Assembly: GCA_001661245.1 (NCBI GenBank)
Contig: KV454013.1
Span: 353,697 to 417,696, forward strand
Length of the DNA: 64,000 nt
Reading direction: 5' to 3'
Source: Pachysolen tannophilus NRRL Y-2460
Lineage: Eukaryota; Ascomycota; Pichiomycetes; Alaninales; Pachysolenaceae
Shown here: in pieces, positions 53,258-61,483 of the stretch
Layout: every line of letters starts with the position of its first letter
Position numbering within the stretch: the stretch's first letter is position 1
Made by a program: the position numbers and the translations under genes
Notes under the pieces: generated by a model
The model's input: the letters and a program-made list of their open reading frames with translations, nothing else
Told to the model about the DNA's origin: nothing
The model's database searches: none

Positions 53258-53279
53258 AAATAAAATAAAAAAGATCATA
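52301..53279. other. Convergent interval SSK2 / KES1 with 387-base assembly gap
   Basis: Unknown bases occupy 52836-53222, bounded by A runs on both sides. The readable 3' flank of SSK2 is T-rich. The gap lies about 57 bp from the KES1 stop. Open frames called across the gap are artefacts. Confidence 0.9.
52836..53222. other. Assembly gap (N)
   Basis: 387 unknown bases between A runs. Confidence 0.99.
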
Positions 53280-54554
53280 TCATAGCTTGATTTCCTTTTC
53301 CTCATCCCATAACTTTCTAATAAATCTCCAATGCTTAGCATCTAAGGCCTTATCATCCTTTTCTCCTGTCAAAGTTCCAGAAGGAACATTATTAATTGAT
53401 AATCCAGATAAGTTTGCTAAAGATATGAACTTGTCAATTTGACCATCATTTAAATTTTTGAAATCAACTTCTCTGAAAAATCTTCTTTGCCATTCGATAC
53501 CTGCAGCCAGTTCTTTATTTCTTAAGTCACGTTGTTCATTTTCAATTTTTGATTTTTCTTCATGAATTAAATCATAATCACCTTTTTTAATAGCATCTGC
53601 AACTTTTTTCCATGCTTTTCTTGATTCCAAATCATGTTGTTCTTCTATTGGTTTAACTTTTAATCCTTGATAAGGTGATTTTTGAGCATCAAAGAAGATT
53701 TCATCTGATTTTGATGAAGGAGTAGCAGGACCGCTTGATATATAAGAAATATTTGACCATTGCCCACTAATAGTATATAAAGCATTTTCCTTTTGAGCAG
53801 AAGCTAATCTATCTTTATAAATTCTTGCTTTAAATGAATTTTTTTTACCAGAAAAATAACCTCTTCCAGAATAATTAATAACAGCTGTATAACCTTTTGA
53901 AGATTGAATATAAGATTTACCTTCTAATTCAACAAATGGTGATGCTACAATTAAACCTTCAATATGTAAAGGAGGTAAAGTAATTGCATAAGTTTCATCT
54001 AAATTTTTATATTCTAATAATGCATGACCATATTGTTTAACATTAATTGTTGTTGCTGATATTGAAGCTTTAATACCATTATACCCTTGTAATTCAATAT
54101 TATTTTTATCATTATATATTGCATATGCAGTAATTGGAGGATGATGAGAAACTTGTTCACTTAATAAAACAGTTTCTCCAATTTTTCCATCTTTAGAATC
54201 ATCAATCCATTTACCAACAAATAATTCACCTAAAAATGGATTAAGTGGTTTTTTTTCACTACCCATTTGTTCATTTCTTGAACAATATTGAGATCTTAAA
54301 GTTGATATAAACCATTTAGTAACAGCAACAAGTCTTTGAAGTGCAGGATCATGAGCATGTTCATCCTCAGTAGTAATGAAATTTGGAGCTATTAATAAAT
54401 CCGTATGTTCAGCCCAATACTCCGAATACTCAACTAAAGAAGTTGGAGATAATATAAACGGAGGAGCAGTTAATGATGATAAATCACCATTATACGAAGC
54501 AATTGATTTTAAAAAAGATGTCCAAGATGAAGAAGAAGCAACATTTGATGACAT
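53280..54554 (-). CDS. KES1: Oxysterol-binding protein Osh4/Kes1
   Basis: 424-aa sterol/PI4P exchanger; S. cerevisiae Kes1 is 434 aa. The short type without PH domain is clear: the N-terminal lid [29 protein letters not shown], the NPFLGE segment, and the OSBP fingerprint EQVSHHPP (E133 to P140, with H137-H138 for PI4P head-group binding). The C-terminal WQRRFF, then [12 protein letters not shown], completes the family pattern. Kes1 acts at the Golgi, where it opposes Sec14-dependent vesicle formation (family knowledge). The start is the first ATG and gives the family N-terminus. Confidence 0.93.
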   Translation of the reverse strand: MSSNVASSSSWTSFLKSIASYNGDLSSLTAPPFILSPTSLVEYSEYWAEHTDLLIAPNFITTEDEHAHDPALQRLVAVTKWFISTLRSQYCSRNEQMGSEKKPLNPFLGELFVGKWIDDSKDGKIGETVLLSEQVSHHPPITAYAIYNDKNNIELQGYNGIKASISATTINVKQYGHALLEYKNLDETYAITLPPLHIEGLIVASPFVELEGKSYIQSSKGYTAVINYSGRGYFSGKKNSFKARIYKDRLASAQKENALYTISGQWSNISYISSGPATPSSKSDEIFFDAQKSPYQGLKVKPIEEQHDLESRKAWKKVADAIKKGDYDLIHEEKSKIENEQRDLRNKELAAGIEWQRRFFREVDFKNLNDGQIDKFISLANLSGLSINNVPSGTLTGEKDDKALDAKHWRFIRKLWDEEKEIKL

Positions 54555-54761
54555 CCTTCAATAAATTATTATATCAACCAAAAATAATAAAAAATTAAAA
54601 ATTATTTTATTTTTATTTTTTTCTTTCAATTGTATTCTTTTAACCGCCTAGGCTGGCTTACTTATTCCATCAAACTTTCTCAGGAGAACAACAGAAACAA
54701 AATTTCAAACCTTTTTTATTTTTTTTTACTTTTTTTGATTATTATTATTTTAACGAAAAAA

Positions 54762-54798
<37 letters not shown>

Positions 54799-55032
54799 CT
54801 GGATATAAATCAGCAATAGAAAGAGCCAGCTAATTCAATATTTTAGAATAATCTTCGAAAAGATTTAAAGAGAATTGTTATCAACCTTTTTTTTATTTAA
54901 TTTTATAGTTAAGTTTAAATCTTCTCTGTTCCACAATTTTTTTTTAAAGTCACAAAAGAAGTAAAACAGAATTTTTTTTGGAACGATTGCACACGACCAA
55001 TTATTTTTAGGGGTGTCGTGTTTAAAAGGCTC

Positions 55033-55044
55033 CGGTTAAGTCCG
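55033..55044. promoter_or_regulatory. CGG-N6-CCG candidate zinc-cluster site
   Basis: Inverted CGG triplets spaced by six bases, the geometry used by S. cerevisiae Ppr1-type factors. The factor in this yeast is unknown. Confidence 0.35.
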
Positions 55045-55715
55045 AGGGGTGATGAAATTTTTGGAGATGTGATAACCGACAATGGATATGAATTATAAAA
55101 TGGTAAGGTTTATTGATAATGATATTTGGGATTTTTTAAGATTTGGAATGTAGTTAGAAAGTTTATAAAAAAGGTCTGGGTGTTCTGTTTTTCTTTTTCT
55201 TTTTTTTTTTTTTTTTTTTTTGGTTGTTGGTAGAAGATAAAAGTATGTAATGTGTTTGTAAATTTGTGTAAGTTGAAGATAAAAATATTGAGATTAGTAA
55301 GTTATGTGAATTAGTTTTTTTGATATGTAGATTTAATGAAGTCGAATTATGGAATCAAAGGTTAGAAAATGCTTTTTATTTGAAGGTTTTTTTTTTTTTT
55401 TTTTTTTTTGGCGGTTTTGTATATATATAAAGTTTTTCTTGTTTTCTGGATGTAAGTAAATCTTCTTTTTAGTTAGATAGTAGACAGTAGATACATATCT
55501 AGACTCTAATGTTTGCTGTTGTTGAGAAAAGATTTGAAAATTTCACTTTTTTGTAATTTGGTATCTACTGTAAGAAAAAATGGAATAGATTCTGTTTCTC
55601 CAAAAGTACCAGAAAGATAATGATAGGTCTGCTAACAACCCCCTTTTCTCACACCACCATACAATAGGTGACTTTTAGTTACAAAAAGAAAAAAAGTTTC
55701 AAATTTTCTACAATA

Positions 55716-55732
55716 TTGGTGTTTAACACCAA
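55716..55732. repeat. Perfect 8-bp inverted repeat with 1-base centre
   Basis: TTGGTGTT T AACACCAA. It lies about 210 bp downstream of the DFR1 stop and may be a binding site or RNA hairpin. Confidence 0.7.
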
Positions 55733-55944
55733 GTTTAAATCAAATATTAGTTTAATAAAAGTTTTTATCTCAGTATTGATTTATAGTAATTTTTGTATGT
55801 AAATCGTAAAGAAGTTTTTTATAATTATGGTGTAATTACTAGCTTTAAGTTTTTTTTCATTTTGAACTTCGAATCTTTTGGGTTAAGTTTTTATATAATT
55901 AGATCAGACTAAAAAAAACTTTGAATCATTTCATTATTATAAAT

Positions 55945-56628
55945 TTATAAATTTTTATTATAAAGTGTGAAAGTATACTCGAAACCATTTTCTTCGTTAT
56001 TAACGTTAAAACCTTTTATATTTCTTTCATTTAAATAATTTTCAATACTTGATTTTTCCCATTGAAAACTATTACTGCCAATTTTATCTTCTTTTGCTTT
56101 CGAAAATGAATTTAAAAAAGTATCCATTTCAATAATTTGATCTTTATCTTTACAATAAACTTCGGTTAACAAAATTTGATCAACAAGATTTTTTTCAAGT
56201 ACAGAATTATATAGCTCACCTCCACCTATAATGAAAATTCTTTCTATTTTGTCATTATACAAATCAGTAACTTCTTTAATACCATTGGTTAAAGAATCCG
56301 ATATTAATATCTTCCTCTCATTTGAATTAATATTATGCTTCAATAATTCGTCTTTTAAAGTTTCCGTCAACAGCTGCTTATTTCTCGTCAATATAACATT
56401 TATTCTATCTGGTAGTGGCCGAAACTTTACCGGTATACTTTCCCATGTTTTCCGACCCATTATAACAACATTTTTCTTATCACTTGATGATGTCACACTA
56501 GTAACTTGTTTAAAATATTTCATTTCTTGTTTTAACTTCCAAGGCAATCTACCCTTTTGGCCTATGCCAAAGGAAGGCAACAATGCTGCAACAACTATAG
56601 AAACAGGCGGCTTAGGAGCACTCGTCAT
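55945..56628 (-). CDS. DFR1: Dihydrofolate reductase
   Basis: 227-aa NADPH-dependent enzyme reducing dihydrofolate to tetrahydrofolate for thymidylate and purine synthesis. Motifs: VVAALLPSFGIGQKGRLPWKL (N-terminal strand and Met20-like loop), the folate-binding Glu in the following helix, VVIMGRKTWESIP (NADPH binding), LPDRINVILTRN, and IFIIGGGELY before the long C-terminal strand region. Length agrees with yeast DHFRs (about 190-210) with a small insert near 195-210. The promoter carries an MluI cell-cycle box and a motif cluster (see separate entries). Confidence 0.97.
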   Translation of the reverse strand: MTSAPKPPVSIVVAALLPSFGIGQKGRLPWKLKQEMKYFKQVTSVTSSSDKKNVVIMGRKTWESIPVKFRPLPDRINVILTRNKQLLTETLKDELLKHNINSNERKILISDSLTNGIKEVTDLYNDKIERIFIIGGGELYNSVLEKNLVDQILLTEVYCKDKDQIIEMDTFLNSFSKAKEDKIGSNSFQWEKSSIENYLNERNIKGFNVNNEENGFEYTFTLYNKNL

Positions 56629-56710
56629 CTTTCAGCTTTATGAATAGCTCAAATATATATATATATATATTTATATATGTATATAGTTAATGTTAATGTT
56701 AGTTAATATG

Positions 56711-56716
56711 ACGCGT
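56711..56716. promoter_or_regulatory. MluI cell-cycle box (MCB) upstream of DFR1
   Basis: ACGCGT about 83 bp upstream of the DFR1 ATG. MBF binds this element at G1/S and regulates DNA-synthesis genes, so S-phase-linked DFR1 expression is plausible. Confidence 0.6.
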
Positions 56717-56766
56717 TTTCCATTTTATTTCAATTTTTCATGTCCATCAATTTGATGTTCATTTCG

Positions 56767-56889
56767 GTGACACCAAAGTGACACCAAAGTGACACAAAAA
56801 AAGTGACAAAAAAAAAAAAGTGACAGCTCCAGTGTAGATGTCACCTTATCTACAATACATCATTTTTGCAAGAAAGTGTCACATGACAC
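56767..56889. promoter_or_regulatory. Cluster of GTGACA/TGTCAC motifs upstream of DFR1
   Basis: GTGAC occurs at 56767, 56778, 56789, 56803 and 56820. The first three sit in 11-bp tandem copies of GTGACACCAAA/GTGACACAAAA. Reverse copies are at 56840-56844 and in the inverted repeat GTGTCA-CA-TGACAC (56876-56889). TGACA is the core of TALE homeodomain factors such as Cup9/Tos8. Confidence 0.5.
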
Positions 56890-56916
56890 AGAGTTCATAT
56901 TTAGTTTTATCTATAA

Positions 56917-56920
<4 letters not shown>

Positions 56921-56947
<27 letters not shown>
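56921..56947. repeat. (AT)n microsatellite
   Basis: About 13 AT units just past the RSA4 stop codon. Confidence 0.9.
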
Positions 56948-56951
<4 letters not shown>

Positions 56952-56961
56952 CATTAAGAGA

Positions 56962-58494
56962 TCAATGCATCCATATTCTAACTTGCTTGTCCTTACCTCC
57001 ACTTGCCACTCTTTTACCATCAACACTCCAATCCACAGCATAAACTTCATCTGAATGACCTGGAAGATCTACTGCTAATTTTTTAGTTTTGACATCCCAT
57101 ACTTTTAAAGTAGTGTCCTTTGAACAACTTACTAAATACCTACAATCTGAAGACCATGAAGTTTGATATACTGGAGCAACATGACCTCTAAAAGTTGATA
57201 TAAATTTCCCATCTTTCCCATCCCATAACTTAATGGAGTTATCGAATGATGCAGAGACAATGTATCTACCATCGGGGGAAAATGAAACATGATTTACTAA
57301 TTTTTGATGTCCTGTCATTCTACATATTGGTTTTGAAGATTTTAAAGGTTCCCATAAATACATTGTAAAATCATCTGAAGCTGTAACCATTCTTTCCACT
57401 ATTTTACCATTTACTTTGGCAATTTTTTCGAAATTTTTGGTAGCTCTTAATTTCCCATCTTCTTCAGAAGTTGGTTTTTCTGATTTATAATCATAAGCTC
57501 CCATTCTTAAAACATGATCTGTTGATAATGAAAGATGATTAACCCAATGAGCATGTGCTTTTAAAGTTTCGATACATTTCCCAGTTTGTGAATCCCACAT
57601 TTTTATTGTCTTATCATGGGACAGAGAATAAATGGTTCCTGAACCACTCCATTTTACACATGAAACAGCTGAACTATGACCACTCATTGTGAAAATTGGT
57701 GTACACCTAGCTGTATCCCATATTTTTAAAGATCCATCTTTTGAAGCAGAACATAACCTCGGTTTGTTTCCAGAAGTGACAAGGTGTCTTGGTTCCCAAG
57801 CTAAGGATGAAACCCATTTGGAATGACCTTTTAAAGCACCACCTATAGGTGTACCTTTTTCACCATCCCATAATCTTATAGTATTATCCATACTCCCCGT
57901 TGCAATCACATCACCTTCAGGTGACCAATTCACACATAAAACCCAGTTTGTATGCCCAGATAAAGTATGCTTTATAGTTTGAGTATCACAATCCCAAATT
58001 CTTGCAGTTGAATCACCTGCACCAGTAACCATTTTTGAAGAAGTATTTGGAGCAAATTGTGCAGACAATATAGTAGAACCATGACCAGAAATTGTCAGAG
58101 ATGATCTAGTAATTGGCTTAACTTTGAAAACCGCCTTTGGAGTATATACTAAAGTCATAAAATCTTCTGTTGTCTTAATACCAGGTTTTAAAATTGAAGT
58201 ATACAAATTATCTATTATATCAACCAAAGTCTCATCCAGATCATCTTTTTTAAGTGCAAAGCTATACGGAACGGGATCATCAGCATCTCCATTCAACTGG
58301 TTCATCAATTCTTCCAACTGCTGTTCAGTAACAGTACCTGGTACCCTGATACTCCCACCAACAGATTCACCAGTATCTGAAGCAACAAACTTTATCAAAA
58401 CATTAGGCACATCATTCGGTATTATATCAACCTCTCTCGGCTGCTGTGCTAGCCTCTTTTGCTTCTTAGAAGGCGGCGGAATAAACGTGGCCAT
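56962..58494 (-). CDS. RSA4: Ribosome assembly factor Rsa4 (Notchless), WD40 protein
   Basis: 510 aa; S. cerevisiae Rsa4 is 515. The N-terminal NLE/MIDO-interacting ubiquitin-like domain (about 25-110) precedes YTPKAVFKVKPITRSS and an eight-blade WD40 propeller with repeats such as GAGDSTARIWD, GSMDNTIRLWD, SASFDNSIKLWD and CSKDTTLKVWD, ending GGKDKQVRIWMH. Nearly all these segments match yeast Rsa4. It acts with the AAA ATPase Rea1/Mdn1 in pre-60S remodelling. The start is ATG 58494 (MATFIPPPSKKQKR); the frame opens at a TTG six bases earlier. Confidence 0.96.
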   Translation of the reverse strand: MATFIPPPSKKQKRLAQQPREVDIIPNDVPNVLIKFVASDTGESVGGSIRVPGTVTEQQLEELMNQLNGDADDPVPYSFALKKDDLDETLVDIIDNLYTSILKPGIKTTEDFMTLVYTPKAVFKVKPITRSSLTISGHGSTILSAQFAPNTSSKMVTGAGDSTARIWDCDTQTIKHTLSGHTNWVLCVNWSPEGDVIATGSMDNTIRLWDGEKGTPIGGALKGHSKWVSSLAWEPRHLVTSGNKPRLCSASKDGSLKIWDTARCTPIFTMSGHSSAVSCVKWSGSGTIYSLSHDKTIKMWDSQTGKCIETLKAHAHWVNHLSLSTDHVLRMGAYDYKSEKPTSEEDGKLRATKNFEKIAKVNGKIVERMVTASDDFTMYLWEPLKSSKPICRMTGHQKLVNHVSFSPDGRYIVSASFDNSIKLWDGKDGKFISTFRGHVAPVYQTSWSSDCRYLVSCSKDTTLKVWDVKTKKLAVDLPGHSDEVYAVDWSVDGKRVASGGKDKQVRIWMH

Positions 58495-59200
58495 ACTCAA
58501 TAATTATTCCCCAAGAATCAAAAAAGATCAATATATAGATATATTTCTATATATTTCTACTTTTCTAATAGATTCTTATAAATTTAAAAAGAAAAAAAAA
58601 AAAAAAAAAAAATTTCATACTGCATATCAAGATGAGAGTGAAAAATTATTTTTGAAAAATAAAAAAAAAAATCCAAATTCAAACAAAGTAGTGCACAAAA
58701 ACTACTGGAATTCCCAAAACGGCCCAAAAGAGTAATTAAATCTAATACTAGTCGTGTGTATAAACACAAACACCCATTTTTGGTTTTTTAATTTTTTCCA
58801 CACCTTATAGAGGTAGTGTGTTGGAAAACCAATAATGAAAAAAGAAAAAAAACATATCTGGTGTGCAGATGTATATGCATTTATCCACTTATATGGCTGC
58901 TAGCCCTAATGATTGCCTTACCACCCATACCAAAAAAATAAAAAAGAAAAAATTGTGTTTTTTTTTTTACACAGTCACGTCCCAATTAAGGAAATTAATC
59001 TGCCATTTGCATTTGAATTTGCACGCAAAAAAAAGCATTTTCCAATTTTTTGTTATTTTTTACACTCATTTTTGGTTTGGTGAAAAACAAATTTTTTCTC
59101 TTTTCGAGGAAGAAAACTTGTATACTTAAATATACAAGTAATCTGAAAAATAATTAGAATAAGTTATTAAATTAAAATAATTCCAAAAAAACATAAAAAA
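58495..59200. promoter_or_regulatory. Bidirectional interval RSA4 / RPL33
   Basis: 706 bp between divergent ribosome-related genes. ACACCCATTTTT (58769-58780) and CAGTCACGTCCC (about 58972-58983) are the only non-AT patches. The latter resembles a half Cbf1 site; Cbf1/Tbf1 act on ribosomal protein genes in Candida. An 88-codon open frame at 58863-59129 is low-complexity and not called. Confidence 0.4.
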
Positions 59201-59953
59201 ATGGCTGAATCACATAGATGTATGTAATGATTGTGGATCCAGATATGGATGATGAATAGATGAGAGTTATATGTGGAAAGAAAAGCTGGAAAGAGACGAT
59301 ATGTTTTACCAAACCAAACCAAACCATAAAAAAAAAGAAAAAAATTCATTATTGAATGAACATTAATTGACAAACTGGAAAATTATTATTTATTGTTGTT
59401 ACTCTTTAAAGAAAATGAAATGAAAGATAGAGGAACAGAATAGAATATAACAAAAGTGTCTTGTGTGTTTGATATTGGATCTTGGTATTGGAGATGAGCT
59501 TTTTTTTCTTTAACTAGAGGTTGATTGATTATTTTCGATTTCCAAAAATTTTTCTTTTCCCACATATAATAATATTATCTTTTTTCTTAAGTTTCTTTTA
59601 AAGATTGAATTAAAAATACTAACTTTTTATTTTAACAAAAAAAATTTTTTTTTATAGTATACGTTAAGGGTAAACATTTATCATACCAACGTTCAAAGAG
59701 CGTTAACAACCCAAATGTTTCTTTAATCAAAATTGAAGGTGTTTCCACTCCAGATGAAGCCAAATTTTACTTGGGTAAAAGAATCGCTTATGTTTACAGA
59801 GCTTCAACTGAAAAGAAAATCAGAGTAATCTGGGGTAAAGTTACAAGAACTCATGGTAACTCAGGTGTTGTTAGAGCCAATTTCAAGTCAAACTTACCAG
59901 CTAGAACTTTTGGTGCTAGTGTTAGAATCATGTTATATCCAAGTAACATCTAA
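59201..59953 (+). CDS. RPL33: 60S ribosomal protein eL33 (L35A), two exons
   Basis: 104-aa ribosomal protein. Exon 1 is 59201-59219 (MAESHR plus one base) and exon 2 is 59658-59953. The 438-nt intron starts GTATGT, has TACTAAC at 59617-59623 and ends TATAG. The joined product reads [19 protein letters not shown] and continues through [41 protein letters not shown] and [14 protein letters not shown]. This is essentially S. cerevisiae Rpl33 less three residues near the middle. A long intron close to the ATG is typical of yeast ribosomal protein genes. No convincing snoRNA was found in the intron. Confidence 0.97.
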
Positions 59954-60460
59954 ATTGTTTGGTCTTGCTGTTGTTTTGTGTTAATTTATTATCTCTTTTT
60001 TATATTTGTTTCAATAAAACGTACTTTTTTATTCACATCCAGGTTGAGTTATTTTGTTGATATATAATTTTATAAAGAAAAAAAAAGATTTAATATATTT
60101 TATGTCGGTCTCATTAATCAATAGGAATAAGAATTCGGGTTAAACCATTTACCTACCTTACCTACTTAGCTACCTACTTAGCTACCAACTTTGACTGATT
60201 CATTGTAAATAAATATTATAGAATTCTGCCATTTTGGTAAAACTCCTAACCGTTTATCGGGTCAAATTAAAAACCAGAAATTTTTCCTAAATTGGTTTTA
60301 ATCCTCACTATATAATCATTCTAGTGTCTTTTTATTTACTTAATTTATTATAATAATTAATTAATTGTATTAATTAATTAATTGTATTAATTAACAAAAA
60401 TTCATCTGTATATTCAATTGATTTATAAGTTTTTTTTTTGAAAAAAAAAAAAAATTAGAA
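59954..60460. other. Intergenic RPL33 / NDUFA1-type gene
   Basis: 507 bp. Short tandem repeats are visible: ACCTACTTAGCT-type units at about 60151-60189 and (TTAA)n/TTAATTGTA units at about 60350-60395. No gene seen. Confidence 0.5.
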
Positions 60461-61026
60461 ATGATTCCATTTGAAGGTTTGATTCCTTATGGGTTCATGT
60501 TTGCAGTATGTATTTTATGTATTTTTTTTTTAATGGATTGATATTTTTTTTTTATTTTTTTTATAATAAAACAGAAAGTTTTATAAACAATACTAACTAA
60601 ATTTTTTATATTAATTTTTAGTTTTTTGTACTTGGTGGTGCAACTATGAATTCAATGGTTATTTCAGAAATTTCTAGAAGACCAAATGCAAATTTTATTG
60701 GTGAAGGTGAAGATCCTAATGTTAAACATTATATCAAGAATCGTTATAATACAGATCAATGGGATAAATATTTTGCACTTAGAGATTTAAGATTAACTGG
60801 TTCTTTAAGAGGACAATCGGATAATGCAATTGCTGATGAACTGTTTAAAACAAATTCTATTCAACCTTATAATAATACAAAAAGACCATGGGTCTTGAGA
60901 AAACATATAATTATGAAGAATTCTCCAACTAAATGGGCTAGAAAATATAGTAATAGAAGAGAAGTTGAATCTCAAGAATTGAAGGATCAATATATTAGAG
61001 ATATGAATGGTCAAACTGACGATTGA
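60461..61026 (+). CDS. NADH:ubiquinone oxidoreductase (complex I) MWFE/NDUFA1-type subunit, two exons
   Basis: 149-aa accessory subunit of mitochondrial complex I. Exon 1 is 60461-60505 (15 codons) and exon 2 is 60622-61026. The 116-nt intron starts GTATGT, has TACTAAC at 60591-60597 and ends TTTTAG. The joined N-terminus MIPFEGLIPYGFMFAFFVLGG forms the single membrane helix seen in fungal MWFE homologues. The later DQWDKYFALRDLRLTGSLRGQSD matches remembered Neurospora sequence (DQWDKQMMDRDLRLTGTLRGQSD). About 35 residues beyond the usual PW.L end extend the C-terminus. Presence of complex I excludes Saccharomycetaceae. Confidence 0.88.
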
Positions 61027-61483
61027 GTAAAACAAATTGAACTCTTATTTATTCAACTTATTTATTTAACTTATTTATTTATTTATTTATTTATTTTTTT
61101 ATTTATTTACATAGATTAAGAATCTTAATTACAATCATATTAAAATTAAAAATTAGTAATTAAAGCTAAAAGAAAAAAAAAAATACGCATAATATTCAAT
61201 TCTTGAATTGGTTTCATATATCTAAATTTAATGAATGATTGAACAGATAGACAAAAAAAAAAAAAAATATAAGATGAATCACACATAAACACATTAATTA
61301 AAATAGAAATTGAAATTCTAAAGTTTCAAAGCACATTTTCTAAAACCATGATGACAAAAAATAAAAAAAGATGTTCCGTATTTACAGAGAAACCAACAAT
61401 TGATTCTTTTTGAAAAATAATAATGATAAAAATAATAATAAAAAAAAAAAAAATTGAAAAAAAATAATAATAATTTAAGCAAT
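61027..61483. other. Convergent 3' interval with (ATTT)n repeats
   Basis: 457 bp. An (ATTT)n run lies at about 61064-61108 and several A runs lie closer to the KIN4 stop. No gene seen. Confidence 0.5.

Larger units (their letters stand above)
54555..55944. promoter_or_regulatory. 1.4-kb interval: KES1 upstream region and DFR1 3' flank
   Basis: No ATG-started ORF and no RNA gene seen. CGG-TTAAGT-CCG (55033-55044), an inverted zinc-cluster-type site, sits in a locally GC-rich patch with AGGGG about 480 bp upstream of KES1. TTGGTGTT-T-AACACCAA (55716-55732) is a perfect 8-bp-arm dyad. Long T runs lie at 55201-55222 and 55387-55409. Confidence 0.45.

Noticed and set aside
58863-59129. 88-codon plus-strand frame upstream of RPL33
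   Set aside because: Low-complexity, promoter location, no family resemblance.
59220-59657. C/D snoRNA inside the RPL33 intron (GATGATGA near 59246)
   Set aside because: No convincing box D (CTGA) or terminal stem found at a suitable distance.
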